Under the pieces are notes generated by a model. That model was not told where the DNA came from. It ran no database searches and saw nothing but the letters and a program-made list of their open reading frames with translations. A DNA stretch of 64,000 nt from Pararhizobium sp. IMCC3301 (GTDB lineage Bacteria; Pseudomonadota; Alphaproteobacteria; Rhizobiales; GCA-2746425), in NCBI RefSeq assembly GCF_030758315.1, contig NZ_CP132336.1, positions 744,001-808,000 on the forward strand, given 5' to 3'. The translations under genes and the position numbers were made by a program. How positions within the stretch are numbered: position 1 is the stretch's first letter; each line of letters starts with the position of its first letter. Positions 8,389 to 17,516 of this stretch are shown here, piece after piece.

Positions 8389-9867
8389 ATGTCCGACCGT
8401 CCGAATATTCTGTTTCTCTGTACAGATCAGCAACGCTGGAACAGCCTGACATGCTACGGCGCTATTGGTGCCAGCACGCCAAACCTTGACAGGCTGGCGG
8501 CGCAAGGTGCGCGGTTTGAAAACTGTTATGTGCAGAATCCGATTTGCGGACCCTCGCGCGCATCGCTCTTCACCGGAATGTATGTCCGAAATCACGGCGA
8601 ATGGGCCAATGGCGTTGCGCTGCCCCAGGACCGCAAGATGTTCACCCGCGTTCTGGCCGACACTGGATATGATTGCGGAATGGTGGGCAAACAGCACCTC
8701 GCGCCCTGCGACAGCTGGCAGACCGAACCCCGGCGCGATGACGGTTATCGTGTCTGGGAATGGTCGCACGGCAAGAACCACCGGTCCGTTCAGAACGCCT
8801 ATCACACCTGGTTGCGGCAACAATATCCGCAGGTATTCGCGCAAACATTTCCCGACAAAGGGGCAAACGAGAACACCCATATAGCGAACATGTCGCGCAC
8901 CGGCACCCCGATCGACGAGGTGCCTCCAGAGTGCCATTACACCCATTGGATCGCGGAACGCTCAATCGATTTCATCACCACGCCCCGTAAGGCAGACGAA
9001 CCCTTTTGCCTGGTCGCAAATTTCTTTGACCCGCATCATCCATTTGGCGTGCCACAGGCCTATCGAGACAGGATCGACGCCGCGAAAATTCCGCCGCCGC
9101 AAATCGCGCCGAGCGAATTTGAGTCCAAACCGGCCCCGCACCGTACCTATTCGCAGACCTCCTATGGCGGTGAGGCACCGGGTTTTCAGGATTACACAGC
9201 CGAAGAGATCGCCGAGATCCGGGCTGTGTATTACGCCATGATCACTTTCATCGATGACGAGGTCGGGCGCATTCTGGACGCGCTTGAAGCCAGCGGACAG
9301 GCAGACAATACCCTCGTTATCTTCACCTCGGATCACGGCGAGATTCTGGGCGATCACGCGCAGCTGATGAAGGGGCCGATGATGTATGATGCGGCCATCC
9401 GGGTTCCCCTGTTGATGCGTTGGCCGGATCGCATCGCCCCGGGCCAAGTGATTGGCGATCTGGTGCAATGGATAGACCTGTCGGCGACATGTCTTGATGT
9501 CGCCGGCGCACGTCCAATGGATCAGCAGCAGGGCGCCTCGCTGATGCCGCTGGCCCTGGGCCAGGCCATCGACTGGCGGGATTGGGCATTGTGCGAATAC
9601 AGGGACTCAGGCATTGCCGAGGCCCCTGCGATTCACACCACCATGTTCCGAACAGAAGACTGGAAGCTCGTTCTCTGGCATGGCGAACCAGCGACATCCC
9701 GGCCCGGCGAGGGTGAGCTTTATAACCTTGCTGCCGATCCGCATGAGCTTGAGAATCTGTATGACCTGCCCGAACACCGCGCAAAACGGCGCGCCATGAA
9801 GCGGTATTTGATCGACGTGCTGGCCGAAACCGACCCGCGAAGCGCACAACGACACCACAAGGCATAA
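8389..9867 (+). CDS. Sulfatase, Cys-type formylglycine (S1 family)
   Basis: A 492-residue arylsulfatase-family enzyme starting 9 bp after the pseudo-sulfatase, with GAGGT 7 bases before the ATG. The catalytic set is complete: CTDQQR (Asp13), CGPSR (Cys53), FFDPHHPFG and SDHGEILGDH, with LMKGPMMYD supplying the conserved Lys. No signal peptide is present, so the site is probably cytoplasmic. It is the closest relative in the window of the preceding inactive protein and was probably its parent by tandem duplication. It should hydrolyse a sulfate ester of a sugar or related alcohol; which one is not visible from sequence. Confidence 0.92.
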   Translation: MSDRPNILFLCTDQQRWNSLTCYGAIGASTPNLDRLAAQGARFENCYVQNPICGPSRASLFTGMYVRNHGEWANGVALPQDRKMFTRVLADTGYDCGMVGKQHLAPCDSWQTEPRRDDGYRVWEWSHGKNHRSVQNAYHTWLRQQYPQVFAQTFPDKGANENTHIANMSRTGTPIDEVPPECHYTHWIAERSIDFITTPRKADEPFCLVANFFDPHHPFGVPQAYRDRIDAAKIPPPQIAPSEFESKPAPHRTYSQTSYGGEAPGFQDYTAEEIAEIRAVYYAMITFIDDEVGRILDALEASGQADNTLVIFTSDHGEILGDHAQLMKGPMMYDAAIRVPLLMRWPDRIAPGQVIGDLVQWIDLSATCLDVAGARPMDQQQGASLMPLALGQAIDWRDWALCEYRDSGIAEAPAIHTTMFRTEDWKLVLWHGEPATSRPGEGELYNLAADPHELENLYDLPEHRAKRRAMKRYLIDVLAETDPRSAQRHHKA

Positions 9868-9969
9868 CGCGCGCTTCTCGTGGCGGACAAACCCGAACTG
9901 CACTGTGCCAATAGAACACCAGATCAGGTTTTGTGAACTCCCACAAGCTCTGCAGGCGATGCGCCTACA

Positions 9970-10266
9970 GTGAAATTGCCATGTGAGTGCTGGTCCACAT
10001 CCTCAGGCGACAGCATTCACGCCGAAGTCGTGGTCGTCGAACCCACCGGCTCGCAGACCGAGCTGGCATTGCACAAAAGCAAACACGAGTTGGCCGCAAC
10101 CTTCCGGAAGCGGCTCAATGTCCGGCCCGGCGAAACCGTCCACCTGAAACCCGGCACCGAGCATCTGTTCGATCAGACCACCGACTTGCGGATTCTGGCA
10201 GACGTTGAATGGCGCGCAAATTTTCACGAGGATTGCCTTGCAGACACTGATCGAGCCCCGGTTTGA
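9970..10266 (+). pseudogene. C-terminal remnant of a sugar ABC transporter ATPase (TOBE domain)
   Basis: About 99 codons starting from a GTG. Residues 19-75 match the end of MsmK/UgpC-type ATPases: AEVVVVEPTGSQTELAL, then LNVRPGETVHLKPG and HLFDQTTDLRI. The whole nucleotide-binding domain (Walker A, signature, Walker B) is absent, and an upstream in-frame TGA lies at 9934. It sits where the ATPase of this operon would be expected. I therefore read it as what is left after a deletion that removed about 260 N-terminal residues. It cannot hydrolyse ATP. Confidence 0.75.
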
Positions 10267-10637
10267 ATTTACGTCGCAGAGCATTATACGGACATTCATA
10301 GGAGAGGTTTGAGCGACAGCTTTGTGGCAACATTCGGCAACGGCCTGTGTGCACGAGTTTCCGCTTTGCGGACTTTTCAGACCTTCATTTGATCACCGTT
10401 CTTAGCCGGTTTGGGCGGGAGCGGACTTTCTCTGGGGCGGACACAAAGGACAGGATTCGGCATAAAGCGGGCTGTACCAAGATCGGCGGGTAGCCCGTTG
10501 CCATCATTCAATTTACGAAAGCCGCTCTCCCGAACCGACCATTCGTGCTTTTCGCAGCAATAATCCCCAAAATTGTCTGCAAAGCGGGCAAAGTGGGGCA
10601 GCCTTTACTGGTATACGCAGTCACACTCAGCACTATT
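10267..10637. other. Gene-less stretch between the sulfatase locus and the membrane protein gene
   Basis: About 370 bases with short, compositionally odd open frames and no convincing gene. The word GCGGACTTT appears twice (near 10366 and 10423). A possible hairpin, GCGGGCT with AGCCCGT (about 10467-10497), has no T-run. I see only degenerate spacer here. Confidence 0.4.
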
Positions 10638-12983
10638 TCAGATCAAGGTTTGCGTTGCGGCTTTGCCTTTAGTCTCGGGCGAGATCAGGTCTGCGATTTC
10701 TTCAAGAAGTGGCTGCAATTTGCCGTGGTCGGACTGCGTCATGCCATGTTCGATCACCGACGACCAATGGCCGTTGCGGTACAGCGAGGCGGCCCGCCCA
10801 CGAATCTCCAAGGCCGCATGGTCACGAAGCTCTTTGTCTGGCAGGCCTCCTGCAGTCATGCGAGAGTTGATTTCTTCCTTTAGCCGGGTCACCGCAGCGG
10901 CATCTTCGGCGAAAAGGACGAGCGTCGCGAGCCCATAGACTGACGGTTTTAGAATCGCCCAGCCGGTCTGGTATCGGCCCGCCTTGAAGGTCCAAGACAG
11001 CAGTATATCGCCTATGTCGTCGGCAAGTTCCGGACAATCACGCCTGCGCGCATCTAACGCAGCTTCGAATAGCGTTTCGGTCATCCTGAAATTCTCAACA
11101 AATCGAATGGTTTCTTCGTCGTCAGGCACACACGACAGAACCGCGATTAGCCGGGCAGCGTGTTTGCGCAGTTCCTGCTGTCTATGGGGGTCACAAGCGG
11201 CGGCGTTCGACACAGCGATCAGCATCGTGGTAACCGCCGTGATCCAGTTCATAATATCGAACGTAAATTGCGATCGTTTTTTTATGGCGAGAAGGAGAAG
11301 GTTCTTCTCGGTCTCATACATCCCGTCCGCCCACTCCTCGAAATTGCCGATAACCTGTTTGGCATTCACATCGTCCGCCGAGGCATCCGCGACCGCGTTG
11401 AAGAGTTGGCAGAGCCGCACCGTGAGCCCTTGCGCGCTTGTGGCTGAGTAATAGGGTCCAAGATAGGTGCTGTGGACGCTCATCAACGGCGTATCCGGCA
11501 GAGCCATGAACAGCTCGGCAATCAGCTTTATGCTCCTGCGAATTCCCTGCGCCGCAAATTGGACATCCCGAGACTCTGTCCGCAATAGGTTGAAGCTGAG
11601 GCGCGCGAGCTGTTCAACCCCGGTGAACGTAACAAGCCGGTAGTCTTCGCGCGCAGCCCCTGCGCATGAGATCATGCCGATCTTTTGCACCAGGGTCGTG
11701 ATGCCCTGCGGGCCTTCCGCTGCGAGAAACATGTCGGCGCATCGCCCCATTAGCCGCAATCCCTCCATCAGAACGTCGGGCATATTGTGCGGCACGATCC
11801 GCTCAACTTCGCCCGTCAGGTATCCGGCCGCCCGATGCGCGTGAGTCTTGGAAGCAAAGGGGCTCGCGTAATCAATTGCCAGATACACTTGCACGAGCTT
11901 AGCCATGGCCCGCAGCGTTTGTTCGATCTGTGGTTCATCGCCCCGCGCGACTCCTATACGCGCCGTCTGCCGCATATGCTCAAGTGTGTCGTTGATGAAC
12001 CCGTCCGAGGTGAGCGGATTATCAAGCATGAGTTGTTCGGCGAAGAAGGTCTTTCCCTTCGTTTCGATATAGGTGGCGTTGATCGCTATGATCGCGTTCA
12101 TCGCCACAGCGCTGACCTCATGGTCGCCTTCCTCCGCGTAGCGGCGCGCGAACGACACCGCATAGCGCACGCCCTGCTGCGCGCCTTCCGTCCAGCCTGG
12201 ATTGATCTGAAAATATGCCGTGCGCGTCGTGTCTTGTTGGGGCGAGCGGGGGGCGGACTTCGGCTGTGGCTGTCCTATACTGTGCGATAATAGTGGTGCC
12301 GCCCGTTTTGCTCGCCTCTCCCATGCTCGAAGCTCGCGCTGCGTCCGCCGAACGACCATGCCGAGTTGTCGTAGCGGGTTCACCAGAATCAACGCACGGC
12401 GGTAGCCGTAAAGAAACAATCCAAGGATGATTGCGGTACCCCAGAAAGCCATGAGCACGATTACGCCCACGCGCTGGGTCCCTGGCACAAGAGATAGCCC
12501 GGCGATTGCTACCGCGAAAACGAATGTCGCCGCGAACGCGCAGAGAAGGCGTCTGTCGGCACTTAGCCTGTGAAACATGCCGTGGGGCATTCGCTCGATA
12601 TTGACCTGCATTGCAAACAACACGAGCGACGACACGATTGCTGCTGCCCCAATTAACGCTCCGCCAAGGGTCAGGAAAAGGGATCGTAGCAATGCGAGCT
12701 GTGCTTCGGTCGCGAAGATCGGTTCCAGCAATTCTTGAAGTTCCGGAACATAGAATGCACTTAAAGCGATCAACGACAGCAGCATGATCGCCGCCGCTAT
12801 CGGACCATGCCGTTGTTGCCAGACTATATATCTGTAACGGGCGAGATACAGCCACTCCCAAAGCAAGGCTTTGCGCCGGGCTAATCCCGTTAACACGCGT
12901 CCAGCGCTCCTGTTCATGCGTCTCCGCAACAATCGAACGCGGACTTGTAACCTCTTATTAATCTGCGTCGCTATTTTCTTCAA
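10638..12983 (-). CDS. Large membrane protein, DUF2254-like
   Basis: A 781-residue protein. After a very basic N-terminus come about four membrane segments (around residues 60-80, 95-125, 145-170 and 172-195), followed by a hydrophilic region of about 570 residues that is mostly helical. The second and third segments (LGGALIGAAAIVSSLVLFAM) recall DUF2254 predicted membrane proteins, but the family is usually nearer 400-450 residues, so the match is tentative. The start is uncertain: TTG 12983 gives the longest form, while ATG 12917 has GGAG 4 bases before it. It stands alone between two gene-less stretches. Function unknown. Confidence 0.6.
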   Translation of the reverse strand: MKKIATQINKRLQVRVRLLRRRMNRSAGRVLTGLARRKALLWEWLYLARYRYIVWQQRHGPIAAAIMLLSLIALSAFYVPELQELLEPIFATEAQLALLRSLFLTLGGALIGAAAIVSSLVLFAMQVNIERMPHGMFHRLSADRRLLCAFAATFVFAVAIAGLSLVPGTQRVGVIVLMAFWGTAIILGLFLYGYRRALILVNPLRQLGMVVRRTQRELRAWERRAKRAAPLLSHSIGQPQPKSAPRSPQQDTTRTAYFQINPGWTEGAQQGVRYAVSFARRYAEEGDHEVSAVAMNAIIAINATYIETKGKTFFAEQLMLDNPLTSDGFINDTLEHMRQTARIGVARGDEPQIEQTLRAMAKLVQVYLAIDYASPFASKTHAHRAAGYLTGEVERIVPHNMPDVLMEGLRLMGRCADMFLAAEGPQGITTLVQKIGMISCAGAAREDYRLVTFTGVEQLARLSFNLLRTESRDVQFAAQGIRRSIKLIAELFMALPDTPLMSVHSTYLGPYYSATSAQGLTVRLCQLFNAVADASADDVNAKQVIGNFEEWADGMYETEKNLLLLAIKKRSQFTFDIMNWITAVTTMLIAVSNAAACDPHRQQELRKHAARLIAVLSCVPDDEETIRFVENFRMTETLFEAALDARRRDCPELADDIGDILLSWTFKAGRYQTGWAILKPSVYGLATLVLFAEDAAAVTRLKEEINSRMTAGGLPDKELRDHAALEIRGRAASLYRNGHWSSVIEHGMTQSDHGKLQPLLEEIADLISPETKGKAATQTLI

Positions 12984-13470
12984 TCACTCAAATCCTGTCA
13001 TTCTTTGTAAGACTGAGAGAATTCTTCCTATAAGTGCATTTCACTCTGATACTCGCTATCATGAGACAACCTCGCCTGAATAGAGGTTGTTGGCAAGATG
13101 ATGCACTGCCTCGGTAATACAGCGCGAGACCCGCCACGGGATTGTTGCTCCACCGTTGATTAGGGTCCGGGCTACCGAGAGGACGAAAATGTTCCAATAA
13201 GAATGAACAGCCAGTTCGGGAAATCCGCAATGAGGCGCACGGGCCTGGGCGAACGTCGGCAATGAGTCGGAAGTGCCAATTCGATTGGATAGCGCGAACG
13301 TCACAAGCGAGCACAAAGCAGCCATTAGCGCAGAGTTTCTTTCGCCAGCTTCCGGCCAGCACCTGACCGGCTTCAATCAAGCGCCCAAAATCGCTTGGTA
13401 CGCCAAACGTAAATTCAAACTGAGACGCCGCCAATACACCGGTAGCATTGCAGAACGCGATCCGCATCGC
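12984..13470. other. Gene-less stretch upstream of the DUF2254-like gene
   Basis: About 490 bases between the end of pcaB and the start of the membrane protein gene, both on the reverse strand. Open frames of up to 159 codons occur on the reverse strand but have atypical Cys- and Ser-rich composition and no family resemblance. It probably holds the promoter of the downstream membrane protein gene and otherwise decayed sequence. Confidence 0.4.
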
Positions 13471-14547
13471 TCATAATCCGGCCTGATCTGCCCGTTTCCC
13501 CATCCCCGAGACCTGCCCCGTCAAGCGCAATGCGGTGGTCAGGGCGCAGGCGGTGGCTTCGCACATCTGCGGCAGGATCATCCATTCCAGCGCCCATGCG
13601 CTGCCGGAGCGTTCCTGTTCGTGGATCAGGGCGTGATGCATGGCGGAGAGCTGCACTGCATTGTAGCGCGCCAGTGTCACCAGCGTTTCCGCCGCTATGG
13701 GGTTGTGTTTGTGCGGCATCGCTGACGAACCGCCGCCGCCGCTGAGTGTAATCTCTTCAATGCCCTGCTGCGCCATCAGGCAGACATCCTGTCCCATCTT
13801 GCCCAATGACCCGGTGACCAGAGACAGCCAGTTGGCGTAATTGGCCAGATTGTCGCGTTCCGTGTGCCACGCTGCCGGGGGATTGTGCAGCCCCAGCGCC
13901 TCGGCCATCTGTCCGGCGATGGCGTCCGCCTTGTCACCATAGGCATGGCGCCTGCCGACCGCACCGCCAAGCTGAAGAACACTGACCGCCGGTCCCACTA
14001 TCTGCAACCGCTCCAGATGCCGCTGCAACGGTGCAAGCCACGCCTTGATGCGCTGCGAAACATTGATTGGCAGGGCCGCCTGCATGCGGGTGCGGCCCAT
14101 CAGAGTGTTGCCGCCGAAGGAGTGATTCAGAATCTGCAGATTTTCCTGCAAACTGCTGATCTTACTCCTGAACTCCGCGTTTATTTCGGTCAGTGCCAAC
14201 GCCAGCGCGGTGTCGATCAGATCCTGACTGGTTGCACCCAGATGGACATTGTCTGCATGAGGTGTGCCGATATGGGCTTTTAGCTGGCGGATATAGGCCG
14301 GAACCGGCAGGCCGTCTGTCATGGTGTCGAGCCGGAGACGCTCTGTGTCCGGCACAAATGAGCGGCAGCCTGCAATGATTGCGGCTGCGGTATCGGATGT
14401 CAGCAGGCAGTTGCCGGCAAGGGCGTCGGTCAAGGCGATCTCGAAGTCGCGAAAATGGCTGAGTGTTGCAGCGCTGGAAAACGCCGCCGAAACCGCGTCA
14501 TCTCCAAGCAGCGCTCCGAGCAATTTGTCTTCAAACACGGATGCCAA
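13471..14547 (-). CDS. pcaB: 3-carboxy-cis,cis-muconate cycloisomerase
   Basis: A 358-residue member of the fumarase/aspartase superfamily. It converts beta-carboxy-cis,cis-muconate to gamma-carboxymuconolactone in the protocatechuate branch of the beta-ketoadipate pathway. The superfamily signature GGSSAMPHKHNP, which carries the mobile catalytic loop, is near residue 270. HLGATSQDLIDTAL is the second conserved stretch. It is the last gene of a pcaC-H-G-B operon, 17 bp after pcaG. The length is that of alphaproteobacterial PcaB, without the C-terminal extension seen in pseudomonads. Confidence 0.93.
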   Translation of the reverse strand: MASVFEDKLLGALLGDDAVSAAFSSAATLSHFRDFEIALTDALAGNCLLTSDTAAAIIAGCRSFVPDTERLRLDTMTDGLPVPAYIRQLKAHIGTPHADNVHLGATSQDLIDTALALALTEINAEFRSKISSLQENLQILNHSFGGNTLMGRTRMQAALPINVSQRIKAWLAPLQRHLERLQIVGPAVSVLQLGGAVGRRHAYGDKADAIAGQMAEALGLHNPPAAWHTERDNLANYANWLSLVTGSLGKMGQDVCLMAQQGIEEITLSGGGGSSAMPHKHNPIAAETLVTLARYNAVQLSAMHHALIHEQERSGSAWALEWMILPQMCEATACALTTALRLTGQVSGMGKRADQAGL

Positions 14548-14564
14548 CCGGCGCTTGTAGCGAT

Positions 14565-15179
14565 CTAGACATCAAAAAACACTGTTTCATCCGGGCCCTG
14601 CAGGTGGATATCAAACAAAAACGCATCGCCCTCACGGTGTGCCAAAAGGGTGTTTCGACGCGCCGGGTCGGGAATGCTTGCGAGCACCGGATCGGCTGCA
14701 TTGGCTTCGCTCTCATCATCGAAATAAAGCCGTGTCGAGAGACCCAGGTTAATGCCGCGAGCCACGATCCAGAGCGAAATATGCGGCGCCTGCATGCGAC
14801 CGTCAGCAAAAGGCACCGGCCCCGGCCTGATCGTGTCGAAGCTGAAGCGGCCTGTTGCCAGATCGACCGGCTGGCGGCCCCAGCCGGTAAATTCCGGATC
14901 GGCTTTGCCGCGCGGCTCGGACGGGCTGTTGTAAAGACCATCGGCGTCCGCCTGCCAGATTTCAATCAAAGCGTCGGTCAATGGCTTACCTGCCCCGTCA
15001 AACACACAGCCGTTGACGCAAATGCGCTCGCCCTTTGTCCTTTCATTGAGCATCCGTCGGCCGGCATCCTGCGGATAAACACCGGAAATACCAACGAAAT
15101 TCGGCGTACAGCCGATATGAACATAAGGCCCGGCGGTCTGTGACGGGCTTTCCTTCAATGCAGGTGAGTCTGCCATCAA
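14565..15179 (-). CDS. pcaG: Protocatechuate 3,4-dioxygenase, alpha subunit
   Basis: A 204-residue alpha chain of the intradiol ring-cleavage dioxygenase that opens protocatechuate. It has the intradiol fold ([20 protein letters not shown], then [11 protein letters not shown]) but lacks the full iron-ligand set, which is carried by the beta chain, as expected. The N-terminal [16 protein letters not shown] is characteristic of PcaG. Its start overlaps the pcaH stop by 4 bp, so the alpha and beta chains are translationally coupled and made in equal amounts. Confidence 0.93.
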   Translation of the reverse strand: MMADSPALKESPSQTAGPYVHIGCTPNFVGISGVYPQDAGRRMLNERTKGERICVNGCVFDGAGKPLTDALIEIWQADADGLYNSPSEPRGKADPEFTGWGRQPVDLATGRFSFDTIRPGPVPFADGRMQAPHISLWIVARGINLGLSTRLYFDDESEANAADPVLASIPDPARRNTLLAHREGDAFLFDIHLQGPDETVFFDV

Positions 15180-15916
15180 TTGCCCTCCATCCGGTTTTCA
15201 AACAGGGTTGAATCGCGGCCGCGCAAAATCACATCAAGGCGGTAGGCGCGGATATCCATCGGCACCGTATGCGCCATATCCAGCCGCGCGGTCAGCTGAT
15301 CAATCGCTTTCGGGTCGTTGATCGAGTTGACGATCGGGCACAGGGCGATATGCGGATCGCCCTCAAAATAGATCTGGGTAATCAGGCGCTGGGCAAAACC
15401 GCTGCCAAACACCGAGTAATGAATATGCGCGGGTCGCCAGTCATTGCCGCCATTCGGCCAGGGATAGGGACCGGGCTTGATGGTTCTGAAACTGTAATGG
15501 CCCTTGTCATCGGAAATAACCCGCCCGCAACCGCCAAAATTCGGGTCGAGCGGTGCCAGATAGCCGTCATTCCTGTGGCGGTAGCGCCCGCCTGCATTGG
15601 CCTGCCAGACCTCCAGCAGAGCTCCGGCGACACCTCTGCCGTTTTCATCCAGTATGCGGCCATGGACGATGATGCGCTCGCCAATCGGACCTTCATCCGC
15701 TCTGGCGAAATTGCGGATCAGATCATGGTCCAGCGGGCCGATATCGTCATCGCCGAACACCGGCCCGGTGGTTTCCGAAAGGGATTGGGCAAGCATCAGC
15801 AGTTTCTGCCTTGGTGCGCGCAGAATGCTGCTTTTATAGCCCGGCGTCAGGGCCTTTGGATGCCAGTCGCGGTCGCGCTTGGCAAATGGTACGGGTTGTT
15901 CCTGACCGTTTGACAT
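15176..15916 (-). CDS. pcaH: Protocatechuate 3,4-dioxygenase, beta subunit
   Basis: A 246-residue beta chain of protocatechuate 3,4-dioxygenase. It carries the non-heme iron site: Tyr and His ligands are visible in GGRYRHRND and in [13 protein letters not shown] (His-x-His). [18 protein letters not shown] and [16 protein letters not shown] match the dioxygenase core. The ATG follows the pcaC stop directly with no spacer, and the stop overlaps pcaG by 4 bp. With PcaG it forms the (alpha-beta)n cytoplasmic enzyme. Confidence 0.94.
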   Translation of the reverse strand: MSNGQEQPVPFAKRDRDWHPKALTPGYKSSILRAPRQKLLMLAQSLSETTGPVFGDDDIGPLDHDLIRNFARADEGPIGERIIVHGRILDENGRGVAGALLEVWQANAGGRYRHRNDGYLAPLDPNFGGCGRVISDDKGHYSFRTIKPGPYPWPNGGNDWRPAHIHYSVFGSGFAQRLITQIYFEGDPHIALCPIVNSINDPKAIDQLTARLDMAHTVPMDIRAYRLDVILRGRDSTLFENRMEGN

Positions 15917-16327
15917 TTATTTGTCCTTACCTGATCCGGAACCATTATCGGCAGCGTCCATACTGGCAAATGTCTGTTTGGCGATTTTGATGGCGCGGTT
16001 GGCCGCCGGCACACCGGCATAGATTGCTACATGCAGCAGAGCTTCGCAAACATCCTCGCGGCTTGCCCCGGTATTGGCCGTTGCCCGTACATGCATCGCC
16101 ACTTCCTCATCATGCCCAAGCGCTGCCAGCAGGGCGATGGTCACCACTGAGCGCTCTCTGGTGCTCCACTGCGGCCGCGACCAGACATGGCCCCAGGCAG
16201 CTTCGGTAATCAGATCCTGAAACGGCGCATCGAACGCGGTCTTGCCAGCCTCGGCGCGCGCGACATGAGCATCGCCCAGCACCGCTCTGCGGGTTTTCAT
16301 ACCGGTTTCGTAACGAGATGATGCCAT
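15917..16327 (-). CDS. pcaC: 4-carboxymuconolactone decarboxylase
   Basis: A 136-residue carboxymuconolactone decarboxylase of the AhpD-like fold. It turns gamma-carboxymuconolactone into beta-ketoadipate enol-lactone. The family stretch RSVVTIALLAALGHDEEVAMHVRATANTGASRED is complete, including the His of the active site. It is the first gene of the operon. The usual rhizobial order is pcaD-C-H-G-B, and pcaD (enol-lactone hydrolase) is not found upstream. The gene is divergent from a broken pcaQ. Confidence 0.93.
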   Translation of the reverse strand: MASSRYETGMKTRRAVLGDAHVARAEAGKTAFDAPFQDLITEAAWGHVWSRPQWSTRERSVVTIALLAALGHDEEVAMHVRATANTGASREDVCEALLHVAIYAGVPAANRAIKIAKQTFASMDAADNGSGSGKDK

Positions 16328-16438
16328 TTTGCGTCCTCAATATACCTGTCGGCGGTTCAATGTTTACCTGGTCGAATCTTACATATTAAAATCATCATGA
16401 AAAATGCTTTTTGTAATGAAAATCATATCGAAAATTGT

Positions 16439-16714
16439 ATGAATAATCTGCGTCGACTGAAATTGAGGCATCTTGAAACCTTTGTCGAGGTCGCCCGGCA
16501 AATCAGCATCAGCTGCACCGCAGGGAGGCTGCATCTGTCCCGGACCGCCATGACCCGGACAATCCGGAAACTGCAAGCGATCATCTGCAAACCATTGATA
16601 GAAAACACGGTCGGCACATCATTGAAACCGTATCGGATTCCTTCGGACGCGCCTTTCTGCGCGGCCGCAACGCCTTCCAGCAGAGCCCTCACTGGCGTGA
16701 GACAGCCAGATTGA
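16439..16714 (+). pseudogene. pcaQ: Truncated, frameshifted LysR regulator (pcaQ remnant)
   Basis: Only the N-terminal helix-turn-helix of a LysR protein remains, divergent from pcaC where rhizobia carry pcaQ. RLKLRHLETFVEVARQ is the typical PcaQ-like opening, and LHLSRTAMTRTIRKLQ is the recognition helix. After GTSLKPY the homologous reading switches frame (FGRAFLRGRNAFQQ is found in the third frame) and then returns to ALTGVRQ before a stop. The remaining 200 or so residues, the effector domain, are absent, and a convergent LysE gene overlaps the end by 26 bp. The protein cannot act as a normal PcaQ. Confidence 0.7.
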
Positions 16715-17321
16715 CCCCAAGTGCAATCAGCACACTGCCGCCAAAGCGGCGCGCCAGCCGATTGGTGGCCTGTGACGCTGCCATCAACCGCATCGCTTTT
16801 TCCGACAGAAGCACACACAATATATCGGTCACCGAGAACAGCAGATTGACGATGGTGCCGAGGATCAGGATTTGAAGCCAGACCGGGAAAGCGGCATCCA
16901 GCGCAGTGAATTGCGGCAGATATGACAGGTAGAACAAGGCAGTCTTCGGGTTCAGAAGTTCAACAACGATGCTTTGGGACATGGCTTTGCGCGGCCCGGT
17001 ACTGCGACGAACCGATCCGGTGCCGCCGGGCAGGTCTCTTGCAACAAACATGCGGCACCCCAGCCAGACCAGATATGCCGCACCTGCCAGTTTGACCGCG
17101 CCATACAGCACCGGCACTGCGCTCAGCACCACTGCCAGCCCGAAGGCCGTGGCAACAATATGCCCGTAGCCGCCAATGTGAAGTCCGATTGCCGCCAGCC
17201 AACCCGCCTGTCTGCCTCCCGAAAGGGTTCGCGCGGCGGCATAAAGCATGCCTGGGCCGGGAATGCAGGCAAAAATCGCTGTCGCAATAAAGAATGGCAT
17301 CAGGATTTCGAATGATGGCAT
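16689..17321 (-). CDS. LysE/RhtB family amino-acid exporter
   Basis: A 210-residue inner-membrane protein with six hydrophobic segments. The family opening FIATAIFACIPGPGMLYAAA (conserved PGP) and LAGAAYLVWLGCRMF identify the LysE/RhtB (threonine/homoserine efflux) superfamily. The ATG at 17321 gives the usual length. The exported substrate cannot be predicted. It converges on the pcaQ remnant, and the join lies close to the LysE C-terminus, which suggests that a rearrangement brought them together. Confidence 0.88.
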   Translation of the reverse strand: MPSFEILMPFFIATAIFACIPGPGMLYAAARTLSGGRQAGWLAAIGLHIGGYGHIVATAFGLAVVLSAVPVLYGAVKLAGAAYLVWLGCRMFVARDLPGGTGSVRRSTGPRKAMSQSIVVELLNPKTALFYLSYLPQFTALDAAFPVWLQILILGTIVNLLFSVTDILCVLLSEKAMRLMAASQATNRLARRFGGSVLIALGVNLAVSRQ

Positions 17322-17389
17322 GTTGACAAAGGTCCGCTGAGATCTCGGACCAATTTAACACGGCCCAATCTGCCCCGATAGCGCGCAAA

Positions 17390-17408
17390 GGGTGGCATTT
17401 TGCCACCC
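17390..17408 (-). terminator. Perfect 8-bp hairpin downstream of the cupredoxin gene
   Basis: GGGTGGCA and TGCCACCC are separated by three T residues. The hairpin lies about 110 bp past the cupredoxin stop and before the LysE gene. Only a weak TTT follows on the reverse strand, so it could be a pause or processing hairpin instead of an intrinsic terminator. Confidence 0.35.
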
Positions 17409-17516
17409 GCAATGCATCGGCTGGCGGGCCTGGCTGCACAAACGCACCAAGCCCATCCGCCAACGATGGCGAGCGGGCTCGATTATTTTCGGTTGCACGA
17501 AGGAGCGCCTCGAACG

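Noticed and set aside
10360-10440. Repeated word GCGGACTTT in the spacer, resembling degenerate intergenic repeats I associate with marine alphaproteobacteria
   Set aside because: Only two short matches are visible and I cannot show a defined repeat unit without a genome-wide search.
12988-13467. A 159-codon reverse-strand frame between pcaB and the DUF2254-like gene
   Set aside because: Cys- and Ser-rich composition unlike neighbouring genes, no ribosome-binding site and no resemblance to known proteins; it looks like decayed spacer.
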